Source: Candidatus Hodarchaeota archaeon
GTDB lineage: Archaea; Asgardarchaeota; Heimdallarchaeia; Hodarchaeales; Hodarchaeaceae
Direction: 5' to 3'
DNA: 42,251 nt
Assembly (NCBI GenBank): GCA_016839815.1
Contig: JAEOTM010000154.1
Span: 1 to 42,251 of the forward strand
Shown piece after piece: positions 34,868 through 42,251 of this stretch. The position numbers and the translations under genes are program-made. The stretch's first letter is position 1. Each line of letters begins with the position of its first letter. Under the pieces are notes generated by a model. It was not told the origin of the DNA. It saw only the letters and a list, made by a program, of their open reading frames with translations, and did no database searches.

Positions 34868-37825
34868 ATGGTTGGACGTGAAGAAAAATCACTGGAAAAT
34901 TGTGAAGTAATCTCTTCTTTTTCAGATTTTAGAGGGAATAGAGAATTAAAACTTCTATTAATTCTTCTGGCTATCGACCCAACAATAAACGGAATAGTAA
35001 TCCTTGGGATTACTGGAACAGGAAAGTCATTAATTCTCAATTTATTTAAACAATTAAAGATACCTACACTTTTTAATAAAAATTGTGCTTTCAATTGCTC
35101 CCCCAGCGGTAAAGTACTATGTAAAAAGTGTAATAACGCACCAATATCTATCCCAGAAAATGATATTCAGCATTCCTATATTCCTATCGTAAAAATGCCT
35201 GTTAGCACCTCGTTAGATGCTTTAATAGGGAGCTTGGATCTTCATTTTAGTTTTAGACCAGGACTATTTGGAAAGGCTAATAATGGGTATCTAATCTTGG
35301 ACGATTTACATCTACTAGCACAAGAATCAAGAACTGTTCTTTTTAACACATGGCAAAGAAGAGCAAATTACATTCAAAGAAATTCTGTTTCACTCGAGCA
35401 CCCTAGTGAATTTTGCTTAATTACAACATATAATCCTACATTCCATGATAAAAATCCGAGCTGGATTGATAAATTCGCTTTCTCTTATCATCTGGATTAT
35501 GATCATACAGTCGAAACACATGTTGATATAATCAATCAAAACCTTGACAAGGAGAGTTTTCATGTTTCACCTGAATTAGCTAAATTATTTAACAAAAATT
35601 CTCTTCTTATAAGAGAAATTCTCCGTTCTCGTGACCTACTCGACAATGTAGTAATATCATCTGAGATTTTGTCTCTTATTGCGGAAATATGTAATTCTAG
35701 TAAATTAGATGGTATAAGAGCTGATATTACTTTTGCTAAAGGAGCCAAAGCTTTGGCTAGTTTTCACAATCGTACGTATGTGACCAAAGAAGATATATTA
35801 TTACTTATCTCTCCTATTCTGTCTCACCGTATGCCTGTAGAGGATTTTGATGATCTGATAGAGTACATTCATTGTAAACAAACCAATAAAGGGATAGAAT
35901 CCAAGAGAAAAGAACAGAAACAAGGACCATCAAGTAAGATTCTCCAAAAAGATGATAAAAAACACTCTTTTTATTCATTAACGGAGAAACTTGTCTCCAT
36001 TTTGAGTATTCTTCTAATCTGTTTTATTGTAAGTGCTCTTCTCGTTAGATTTATATTTACACCCCGGTTATTCCCTGTTATCTTTGGTATTTTAACTTTA
36101 TGGGGAGTAGGATCCTTTCTACTTTATCTTTGGGTACGAAGACGAAAAAATCTACTATCCCAATACAGAAAGGATGAGAATCTACAACATCAACCTCCTG
36201 AGGTTAGTTCCTTTTCCCAAGTGAAATCTTTACGTTTAACAGAGACAACAAAGGAAGATAAACGTGAATTTACGAAAAAACCTGAAATCGATATAGAAGA
36301 AGGTAATTCTGCCCGAGGGAAGATTCTTCAATTTGTTGGTTTTCAAAAACGAAAAGGGATGATTTTAATAACACGATATCAACGATATTGGATCTATGTA
36401 TATGGTATCTTCGTTCTACTAATTAGTACCATTCTTTATATATTTTTACTAATTTACCTTCCACCAGAGGTTTGGATTGCCGTTTTATTCTTACTATTAT
36501 GTCTTTTAACGATAGGATTTCTACAACAGTATAATCAGGAGAAATGGAGAATCAGACGAGTTGCAGATATCGGTGCCTCATCTAGGGAAACAAGCAAAGT
36601 AGTAAATAGTAGCGGGATTGGGTCTCATATTACCAAAGGGAACAATAAAGTCCAGGATGACAACTCAATGGAAGATTATGAGAGTAGGTTGTGGAATAAA
36701 TTATCTAAATTGAATATCATATACCCTGGAACGGAGAACAAAGAACGAAATAGACCTATGTTTTACTTTGGATCAACTGATACACAAAAATCAATATCGA
36801 GAGTAATTGGGGAGAAATTACCTGAAGAAAAAGCGCTTATTGATACGAAATCTCGATATCAAGCTGGTAAACGAGCTTTAAGTCTATCATCGTCCCAATC
36901 AGGAAGGATAATTGGGAGCATACCTTTCAAGGATTCTCCAAGAAATATTCATATAATGGCAACCATAATGAATGCCTTAAGACATCAGAAACATAGAAAA
37001 CAAAAGAATTCGACAAAAAAAATCGACATCAAACTGTCAGATGTTCGAGAGAAACTGTATTGCGCACGAGTGTCGGCTACGATAATATTTGTTCTTGATT
37101 TATCTGAATCTATCGTGAATGTGATAAATACTGTTTCAGCTTCAGTGAACTGGTTGAGTAGACAAGCTTACCTATACCGAGATAGAGTAGGATTAGTTGT
37201 ATTACAAAGAACTCAGGGGATGATAGTTCAATTCCCCACCTCAAACCTAAACCTAGTGAAACGTAAATTAAAAAATTTAAAAGTATCTGGATCGACCCCC
37301 TTACCCGCTGGTATACAGAAAGCCTTAGATTTAATCCGAATTGACCGTATTAGAAGTAATAATGAGACTATTCCTATGATAGTGTTAATTACTGACGGTG
37401 CGACAAATATTCCACTGTTAACAAATCCAATAACGGGAATAAAACGAGATATACCGATATCAGCTCTTGGAATTGATTCAGCTATTAAAATGTCTATAAA
37501 CGACTGTCTAATTCTTGGGCAACAAATAAAAAATAGCAAAATATCATTAGTGATATTCAGTACCAACATCCAAGGGAAAGCTTTGCTTCAAAAATACACA
37601 GCGAAAGAACGACACAATCCTACACAATTCCTTGAAACTCTCATGAAAACAACAGACTTCTTTCAGGGAAAGCAATTCATTCAGCTTTGGTCTTATACAT
37701 TATTAATATCCTTACGAAATATTACAAAAGGGCACCTTTTTTTCCTAACAAAGGAATATTCTGATAGAAATTTCGAAACATTACGAATCGCTCGATCTGA
37801 AATCATAACAGAACTTAACAGTTGA
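34868..37825 (+). CDS. Chelatase-type AAA+ / membrane / VWA fusion protein
   Basis: A 985-residue fusion. Residues ~20-330 are an AAA+ ATPase of the magnesium-chelatase I/MoxR type: Walker A GITGTGKS (47-54), the FNC...C-x2-C insert (N75-C88), VSTSLDALIGSLD and TTYNP with N189. The Walker B end reads DD (D145, D146), not DE, and the usual DRF is DKF (K202). Four membrane helices follow in two pairs, about 375-425 and 505-560. The C-terminal VWA domain has an intact MIDAS: D744-x-S746-x-S748, T810 and D843. Such I/D-subunit pairs act as motors that remodel partners or insert metals; fusion through a membrane is unusual. It is followed after seven bases by the arrestin-like gene. Confidence 0.85.
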   Translation: MVGREEKSLENCEVISSFSDFRGNRELKLLLILLAIDPTINGIVILGITGTGKSLILNLFKQLKIPTLFNKNCAFNCSPSGKVLCKKCNNAPISIPENDIQHSYIPIVKMPVSTSLDALIGSLDLHFSFRPGLFGKANNGYLILDDLHLLAQESRTVLFNTWQRRANYIQRNSVSLEHPSEFCLITTYNPTFHDKNPSWIDKFAFSYHLDYDHTVETHVDIINQNLDKESFHVSPELAKLFNKNSLLIREILRSRDLLDNVVISSEILSLIAEICNSSKLDGIRADITFAKGAKALASFHNRTYVTKEDILLLISPILSHRMPVEDFDDLIEYIHCKQTNKGIESKRKEQKQGPSSKILQKDDKKHSFYSLTEKLVSILSILLICFIVSALLVRFIFTPRLFPVIFGILTLWGVGSFLLYLWVRRRKNLLSQYRKDENLQHQPPEVSSFSQVKSLRLTETTKEDKREFTKKPEIDIEEGNSARGKILQFVGFQKRKGMILITRYQRYWIYVYGIFVLLISTILYIFLLIYLPPEVWIAVLFLLLCLLTIGFLQQYNQEKWRIRRVADIGASSRETSKVVNSSGIGSHITKGNNKVQDDNSMEDYESRLWNKLSKLNIIYPGTENKERNRPMFYFGSTDTQKSISRVIGEKLPEEKALIDTKSRYQAGKRALSLSSSQSGRIIGSIPFKDSPRNIHIMATIMNALRHQKHRKQKNSTKKIDIKLSDVREKLYCARVSATIIFVLDLSESIVNVINTVSASVNWLSRQAYLYRDRVGLVVLQRTQGMIVQFPTSNLNLVKRKLKNLKVSGSTPLPAGIQKALDLIRIDRIRSNNETIPMIVLITDGATNIPLLTNPITGIKRDIPISALGIDSAIKMSINDCLILGQQIKNSKISLVIFSTNIQGKALLQKYTAKERHNPTQFLETLMKTTDFFQGKQFIQLWSYTLLISLRNITKGHLFFLTKEYSDRNFETLRIARSEIITELNS

Positions 37826-37832
37826 ATCTCAA

Positions 37833-38672
37833 ATGAATGAACAAATAATAAGTCTTCCAAAGCAATTATTTCGACAAGGAGAAATTATCCCAGTAAAACT
37901 GCAATACCCGCCTTCAGACCTTCCTATCCAGAATAGTCGAATTAAGTTAACTGGACGAGAGAAAGTAGAATTTACTTTCCAATCTTTTATGGGTAAAAAA
38001 GGCTTTCAACCAATTTGGGGACTATTCCTTCCTAGTAAACATTTTCATCAAGAAACCACTTTCTTAGATGAGATCATTGCTACCCCAATATCTGAGAAAG
38101 GGGATGAATTAGTCGAAATCGAGATTCCTATTAATGCCATTCCATCGTATTATGGAGAAAATGGAAAAGTAACATATCTTGTCCAAGTGCAATATGAGAA
38201 CAGAGATGGGGAAGAAAAACAAGACGAAGTCCAAATTCTAATCGACTCAGAGTATCAACTAAAAAACCTAAAAGACATAGTCAATATCAGATCAGGAAGT
38301 TTAACTATACAGCACACTAGTCCATTAATCATAAACAAGGAAAATTGTATCTCAATTACCACACAGAACATTAATACACCTATACGATTGATATTAACTG
38401 GAAATGAGACGGTAACTGCATCTAGCATTACTATCAATAATCCTGTTAAAGAAGTGCCACTAGGTCAATTTTTTTCTGAAGAAAACATAACAAACATGCA
38501 AATGGAATTTATTATCCCATCAGAATATCAACAAAGTTTCAAAGGACTACAGGTGCGACTCGAATATGCAATTGAAATACAAACTGTTATTTCTCAATCT
38601 CATTTTGGATTTAAACATGAGAAAGTTCAAACACAATCACGAATCCCAGTTTGTGTTAAAGATAAAAAATAA
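37833..38672 (+). CDS. Arrestin-fold protein, two domains
   Basis: A 279-residue, all-beta, soluble protein without signal peptide or membrane helix. Each half has the arrestin-type pattern. In the first, FRQGEIIPVKLQY and the LTGRE strand lead to VEIEIPINAIPSYYGENGKV and YLVQVQYE. In the second, MEFIIPSEYQQSFKGLQVRL is followed by EYAIEIQ. The 'P-x-S-F-x-G...I-x-Y-x-I' turn is the best visible mark of the arrestin/Vps26/Spo0M clan. The call rests on pattern, not a search. It starts seven bases after the AAA+/VWA fusion and is surely co-transcribed. By analogy it would be a cytoplasmic adaptor docking on that membrane protein or its clients. Confidence 0.6.
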   Translation: MNEQIISLPKQLFRQGEIIPVKLQYPPSDLPIQNSRIKLTGREKVEFTFQSFMGKKGFQPIWGLFLPSKHFHQETTFLDEIIATPISEKGDELVEIEIPINAIPSYYGENGKVTYLVQVQYENRDGEEKQDEVQILIDSEYQLKNLKDIVNIRSGSLTIQHTSPLIINKENCISITTQNINTPIRLILTGNETVTASSITINNPVKEVPLGQFFSEENITNMQMEFIIPSEYQQSFKGLQVRLEYAIEIQTVISQSHFGFKHEKVQTQSRIPVCVKDKK

Positions 38673-38806
38673 GCCCTGAGGATGAACTCAACCTCTAAGA
38701 TATCAATTATTAAAAGTCAAATAGCACGTGAAAAAGACAATTATTATTTCAATTGGTAAAATTCTTGCGACACATTAAAATTTGAATCTCAAAATCATAA
38801 GAACAT

Positions 38807-39250
38807 ATGTTACGAATGGAATTGGGACCTGTCCTAAATGATATCATAAATTGGAGCTTAAGAATTATTGGAATTAGTATCGGACTTTCAATTTTAAGTA
38901 TTTTTATAACTGTAGATCTTTCACAATCCAGTAACCAATTCATTGATATTTTTGTACTATCTTTGAGTAATTTTTCATTTTTTATTGGTATGCTCGTAAT
39001 CTGTGCTGGATTGTTAATAATTTTTCTTAAAAAACCAGAAGGTTCAAGTTTTTCCAAGGAAAGGAAAAGTAAATTTAAACCAAAATACAAAAAAGAAAGA
39101 ATGAAAACCTCTCGCCAAGTAGAAGAAACCTCTTCTTCAAATACAGCACTGTTCTCCAAACGAGAATACAAGATGATATTTAGTGGTACAGTAGCAGTTC
39201 TCTTCGCAGTTGTTTTATGGTTAGGTTACTCTGTAATCAAAATGATTTGA
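38807..39250 (+). CDS. Three-helix membrane protein
   Basis: A 147-residue membrane protein with no recognised family. Hydrophobic segments lie at about 14-34 (LRIIGISIGLSILSIFI), 50-73 (FSFFIGMLVICAGLLIIFL) and 124-143 (VAVLFAVVLWLGYSVI). Between the second and third is a strongly basic loop of ~45 residues (KERKSKFKPKYKKERMK), presumably cytoplasmic. The start is ATG 38807; ATG at 38816 is an alternative. It is 134 bases after the arrestin-like gene on the same strand and probably the last gene of that run. Its stop faces the transglutaminase-like gene 15 bases away. Confidence 0.65.
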   Translation: MLRMELGPVLNDIINWSLRIIGISIGLSILSIFITVDLSQSSNQFIDIFVLSLSNFSFFIGMLVICAGLLIIFLKKPEGSSFSKERKSKFKPKYKKERMKTSRQVEETSSSNTALFSKREYKMIFSGTVAVLFAVVLWLGYSVIKMI

Positions 39251-39264
39251 TCATAGTCCTGGTT

Positions 39265-40020
39265 TCAAGGTTGAAATAAGGAAAAAGCAATCAATATTGG
39301 GAGAGGGGAAAGACATAATGAAATGAGAATTGCATAAGCATCCCGAAGATCTTGATTTCTATTAAAGAATATGTATATCGATACAATTGACTTTTCCAAG
39401 AATAAAATAAGAAGGAAATTATGAAGAATAGAGTCTAATAGTGTAATCTCACGGAATTCTAGTTCCTCAGTGTTAAATCTAGTATGCCAAGGTGAAATTG
39501 ATTCGAGTCCCGCATCGAGAATCGTCATGACTCTCTCATTATCTAGTTCGACTTCTACCCATGCATGCCATTTACCAATTACGACATAGCTGTCATATCC
39601 TCGTAAAATTAGAAGTGAGCATGCAACAATTGCTAGTCCGTCACAATCGTCTGATCCCCGGTTTAAAACCTCAGAAATACTTGGTCGGTAATCCCATGAT
39701 AAATAATTTGTGATATCTTCACCATACGTTATTCGTTGACTTATAAACCTACTAACAGCGTAAATTTCTAATTCGTCTGGATCAGAAGGATAAGATGATA
39801 GAACTATAAATTTATTTGTAAAATAATATTCAAACTCATAATTTAAGACCTTAATCTGAGGATCCTGAGGTTTTATTGTCTCAGTGAGAGCAATTCGGTG
39901 ATTTATTTGATCAGGCCAGGCAAGAGGATTGGGAGTGAATCCTGTAAAAAGATAAACTATGGTTAGAAGTCCTACAACAAGTAATTCCTTATGTGAGATG
40001 ATTCTAAGATTCATCGTCAT
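39265..40020 (-). CDS. Membrane-anchored transglutaminase-like protein
   Basis: A 251-residue protein with an N-terminal hydrophobic signal/anchor (about 12-28), a transglutaminase-like domain and two C-terminal hydrophobic segments (about 192-215 and 228-248). The papain-like triad is visible: C126 in SDDCDG, H152 in KWHAWVE and D169 in ILDAG, with normal spacing. Family members act as cysteine peptidases or amide cross-linking enzymes. Topology suggests the domain faces outward between the anchors. Such domains often occur beside MoxR/VWA genes in prokaryotes. Here it is adjacent to, but convergent with, the AAA+/VWA run. The 234-base gap to the next minus-strand gene suggests its own promoter. 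Confidence 0.85.
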   Translation of the reverse strand: MTMNLRIISHKELLVVGLLTIVYLFTGFTPNPLAWPDQINHRIALTETIKPQDPQIKVLNYEFEYYFTNKFIVLSSYPSDPDELEIYAVSRFISQRITYGEDITNYLSWDYRPSISEVLNRGSDDCDGLAIVACSLLILRGYDSYVVIGKWHAWVEVELDNERVMTILDAGLESISPWHTRFNTEELEFREITLLDSILHNFLLILFLEKSIVSIYIFFNRNQDLRDAYAILISLCLSPLPILIAFSLFQP

Positions 40021-40237
40021 GTTTCCAGAGAATTCAAAATATTAAAATCTTGCTAAGCGAAAATATCATTCAGAACAGGAATGCCTCTCATTAAACATTA
40101 TCGTGTGAAAATTTTTTGCGATCTTTGTATTTATTTGTATTAATGCAATGTGTCCAAGAAGCGACCTATTTGCGTGTTTCTATTGTAACGATATTCATTC
40201 ATTGATGGATATAATCGATTTTACTTTATAGCGCCAA

Positions 40238-40261
40238 TAATTAAGTTAACGTAACTAATTA
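40238..40261 (-). terminator. Candidate hairpin terminator of the metzincin-like gene
   Basis: TAATTAAGTTA and TAACTAATTA pair into a ten-pair stem with one bulged A and a three-base loop. It spans the stop codon of the protease gene. It is all A/T apart from two G-C pairs, so weak. A terminator or a 3'-end stabiliser is possible. Confidence 0.3.
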
Positions 40262-42249
40262 TTTGTTTTATCCTCAATATCATCTTTTTTAAGAATTTGG
40301 GTCACTTCCTCGGCTGCTTTTTTCCTGGAAGCGATAAATCGATCTTTTGAAATCTCCTCCAATCGATCAACCATAGGTTGGGTCAATAAACTTCTCGTGG
40401 GAATATTTTCTTGCAATCGATGAATTTTCCCTTGATAATATACAGTGGTTAACAAGAAGAATAGCATTCCAACAAAGAACAGAGGTTGGAAGTCATAATA
40501 CAATGGAATAGCTTGAAAACGGCCCAAATTGCTATCAAAACTTATAAGTTCTTTGTAAAAAGCCAATGCTAGATGATATGCAGAGGCATAATTCATCTGG
40601 TTGTAATCATAAAGGATATCTTGATATGAGGCATTTAAATAAAGTAAATAGGATTGAAGATCAGAATTATAAATTTTTGTGTCTATGACCTGATAAGCAG
40701 AGTTTATTTTAAATATCGATGCCTGAAGCAATGTATCAATTTGACCCCGTTGAATATTATCTTTAGAGAATATACTAAAATGGGATGCATGAGTGTAATA
40801 AGTCATAGGATCATTAACGAAATTTCCAGTCATGCCGTACTGGAACGGATGCATTAGAGCGATCTGATGTCCAAGTTCATGGATAATTGTCTGTGTTAAT
40901 CCTTGTAATGGCTGGGGGTTTGAACGATTATTCCCAAAAGTGATACCAAAATCATGACTTATGATAGTTAACGGAATATCATTGATGGTTCTTAGAGCTA
41001 TACCGATAAGTCCTGGTTCTAACTTTGCTTTACTTGGAATTGCAAACGTGGCATTATCAAACAGAAAAGCAAAAGTTCGAAAATGTGTTGTATAAAAGGC
41101 CTTAAATTCCTGCTCCATAAAGCGAGAAGATTCAGAAGTTAATTTATTATACATAGGAACGAGATCCACAGAATATTCCCAGCGAGAATTCTTATTAAAA
41201 TCTCCCCAGTGTACCGTTGCTTCTTGAACTACATTATAAAGCTCTGGAATATCGGTAAGATTGACGAAATTGACAGAGACGTCAATCTGGTACCAAGGAA
41301 TTATTTCTTTAAAAACTTCCTTAATGAGGGTAGTATTAACAGTCCAATTAAGGTCTGAAGTGGCTATTCCAGACATATTATTTAAAACTAAAATTTCAAT
41401 TGCGAACTCTAGGCCTGTTTCAAGATCACCCATTGGTATTAATGGTTTATAAACAAAATCTTGAACCCAGAGGTTTCTTTCGATCTCATAGATCCATTCA
41501 GCGAGATATTCTGCTAATCTGGTTCGTCCATATGGTGTACTAAGGTCGTTCAAAAATTGAAATTCTTGAAGGGTGCTATTTTCGCCACTATTTTGTAGAA
41601 CATAAGAATCTGCGGAAAGATCAAGGTAATATAGCCTATCTTGGTCCCCATAACCAATCATAAAATTCCTACCAAAAGGAGCTCCTGAATCTGGATCAGA
41701 ATAGGATTTGTTGTACCAATGTTGTCGATACTCTGAATCATCAAGATTTGAAAAGTTACCGACAATTAAGGTGTATCCAGGTATAGGAGCTTCTCCAGGA
41801 AGTTGCTCATAATTATCTGTTAACCAGTTAAGTGTGTCACTAGCAGAAATATATTTACCTGTATGACTAGTTCCATCAGAACGATTTATTGTATCAGGTA
41901 CCGCAGAATCGTTTAAGAATGTAAAAAATGTTGTATCAAAGTCTGTAGGGGCGAGTTCATAGGAATGATTTATATAAAATAACTTCTCTGTATAATCCTG
42001 TTGGAAAAATTCGTAAACATTTTGTCCAAGTAATGAATAAGATTGGGGACCAAAGGGATTACCGATTATTGAGGTCATTATTCCCTGATCAAATCCTGAA
42101 AAGATAATTCTCGAATATATTGTGGCTGATCGGTACGGGAACATCGGTTCAGAATAGTAATCAGCTGCAACAGGCGTTATATCAATAGTAGCAGTAATCG
42201 ATATTAGAAGAAGACCTAATAGTATAATGTTTTTACGATTTGAATCCAT
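40255..42249 (-). CDS. Metzincin-like surface metalloprotease, membrane anchored
   Basis: A 664-residue protein with an N-terminal signal peptide (hydrophobic core about 9-20, then TPVAADYY). A ~570-residue extracellular part follows with about a dozen N-x-S/T sequons. One membrane helix (FFVGMLFFLLTTVYY) lies near 590-605, and the tail is charged and cytoplasmic. The zinc motif HELGHQIALMH has H457, E458, H461 and H467 with metzincin spacing. The usual glycine at the eighth position is alanine. DPMTYY with M482 may be the Met-turn. The long N-terminal region has no motif I know. ATG at 42249 is two bases from the window edge; the signal peptide there makes it the likely true start. An external protease role is inferred. 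Confidence 0.8.
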   Translation of the reverse strand: MDSNRKNIILLGLLLISITATIDITPVAADYYSEPMFPYRSATIYSRIIFSGFDQGIMTSIIGNPFGPQSYSLLGQNVYEFFQQDYTEKLFYINHSYELAPTDFDTTFFTFLNDSAVPDTINRSDGTSHTGKYISASDTLNWLTDNYEQLPGEAPIPGYTLIVGNFSNLDDSEYRQHWYNKSYSDPDSGAPFGRNFMIGYGDQDRLYYLDLSADSYVLQNSGENSTLQEFQFLNDLSTPYGRTRLAEYLAEWIYEIERNLWVQDFVYKPLIPMGDLETGLEFAIEILVLNNMSGIATSDLNWTVNTTLIKEVFKEIIPWYQIDVSVNFVNLTDIPELYNVVQEATVHWGDFNKNSRWEYSVDLVPMYNKLTSESSRFMEQEFKAFYTTHFRTFAFLFDNATFAIPSKAKLEPGLIGIALRTINDIPLTIISHDFGITFGNNRSNPQPLQGLTQTIIHELGHQIALMHPFQYGMTGNFVNDPMTYYTHASHFSIFSKDNIQRGQIDTLLQASIFKINSAYQVIDTKIYNSDLQSYLLYLNASYQDILYDYNQMNYASAYHLALAFYKELISFDSNLGRFQAIPLYYDFQPLFFVGMLFFLLTTVYYQGKIHRLQENIPTRSLLTQPMVDRLEEISKDRFIASRKKAAEEVTQILKKDDIEDKTNN

Positions 42250-42251
42250 CT

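Noticed and set aside
40021..40254. Small gene between the transglutaminase-like and protease genes
   Set aside because: No frame with a start, ribosome-binding site and protein-like composition is visible in this 234-base gap.
1..42251. tRNA, rRNA, CRISPR arrays, insertion sequences or prophage genes
   Set aside because: I looked in the intergenic stretches for tRNA-like T-arms, regularly spaced repeats and transposase or integrase motifs, and found none. A covariance-model scan would be needed to exclude tRNAs formally.

Overview
The window is AT-rich archaeal DNA and most plausibly comes from an Asgard archaeon, perhaps of the Heimdallarchaeia type. The archaeal evidence is firm: a glycerol-1-phosphate dehydrogenase, a TFIIB-type initiation factor (TFB), a full-length archaeosine tRNA-guanine transglycosylase with PUA domain, an ASH-Ski2 helicase and a DUF99 protein. 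The Asgard assignment is inference. It rests on a small GTPase, a roadblock-like protein, a two-domain arrestin-fold protein and several large glycosylation-rich membrane-anchored surface proteins in one stretch. Starts are a mix of ATG, GTG and TTG, often with a short Shine-Dalgarno sequence. Some leaders have a TATA-like box about 65-70 bases before the start codon. I saw no rRNA, tRNA, CRISPR array, insertion sequence or phage gene.

Region 1 (1-7.1 kb) is housekeeping: the 3' end of egsA overlapping an RNase HII gene, a phosphohexomutase, a 59-residue two-helix membrane protein, the divergent ASH-Ski2 helicase, two tandem zinc-ribbon/coiled-coil paralogues and an LpdD-like small protein. 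Region 2 (7.1-14.6 kb) has a 1061-residue surface glycoprotein with an alpha-toroid followed by beta domains. Divergent from it are a roadblock-like gene and a coiled-coil gene, followed by a membrane M48 peptidase with a long unassigned C-terminal half. Region 3 (14.7-25.7 kb) holds lipoyl synthase, TFB, a zinc-ribbon CPBP protease, a run of isoprenoid/sugar genes (polyprenyl diphosphate synthase, a degenerate sugar nucleotidyltransferase, a processive family-2 glycosyltransferase), an RHH/DUF99 pair and a B12-dependent ribonucleotide reductase.

Region 4 (25.7-34.3 kb) is looser, with long gene-free leaders. It carries two genes I do not recognise, archaeosine TGT preceded by a nested inverted repeat, a PIG-L deacetylase, an MglA/Ras-like GTPase and a lone urocanate hydratase. 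Region 5 (34.4 kb to the end) is the most unusual part. Four plus-strand genes encode a small membrane protein, a chelatase-type AAA+/four-helix membrane/VWA fusion, an arrestin-fold protein and another membrane protein. They converge on a membrane-anchored transglutaminase-like protein and a metzincin-like surface protease. The first set resembles a rebuilt MoxR-VWA-transglutaminase module with an arrestin-type adaptor in place of DUF58. I regard this as the best candidate for an undescribed system.
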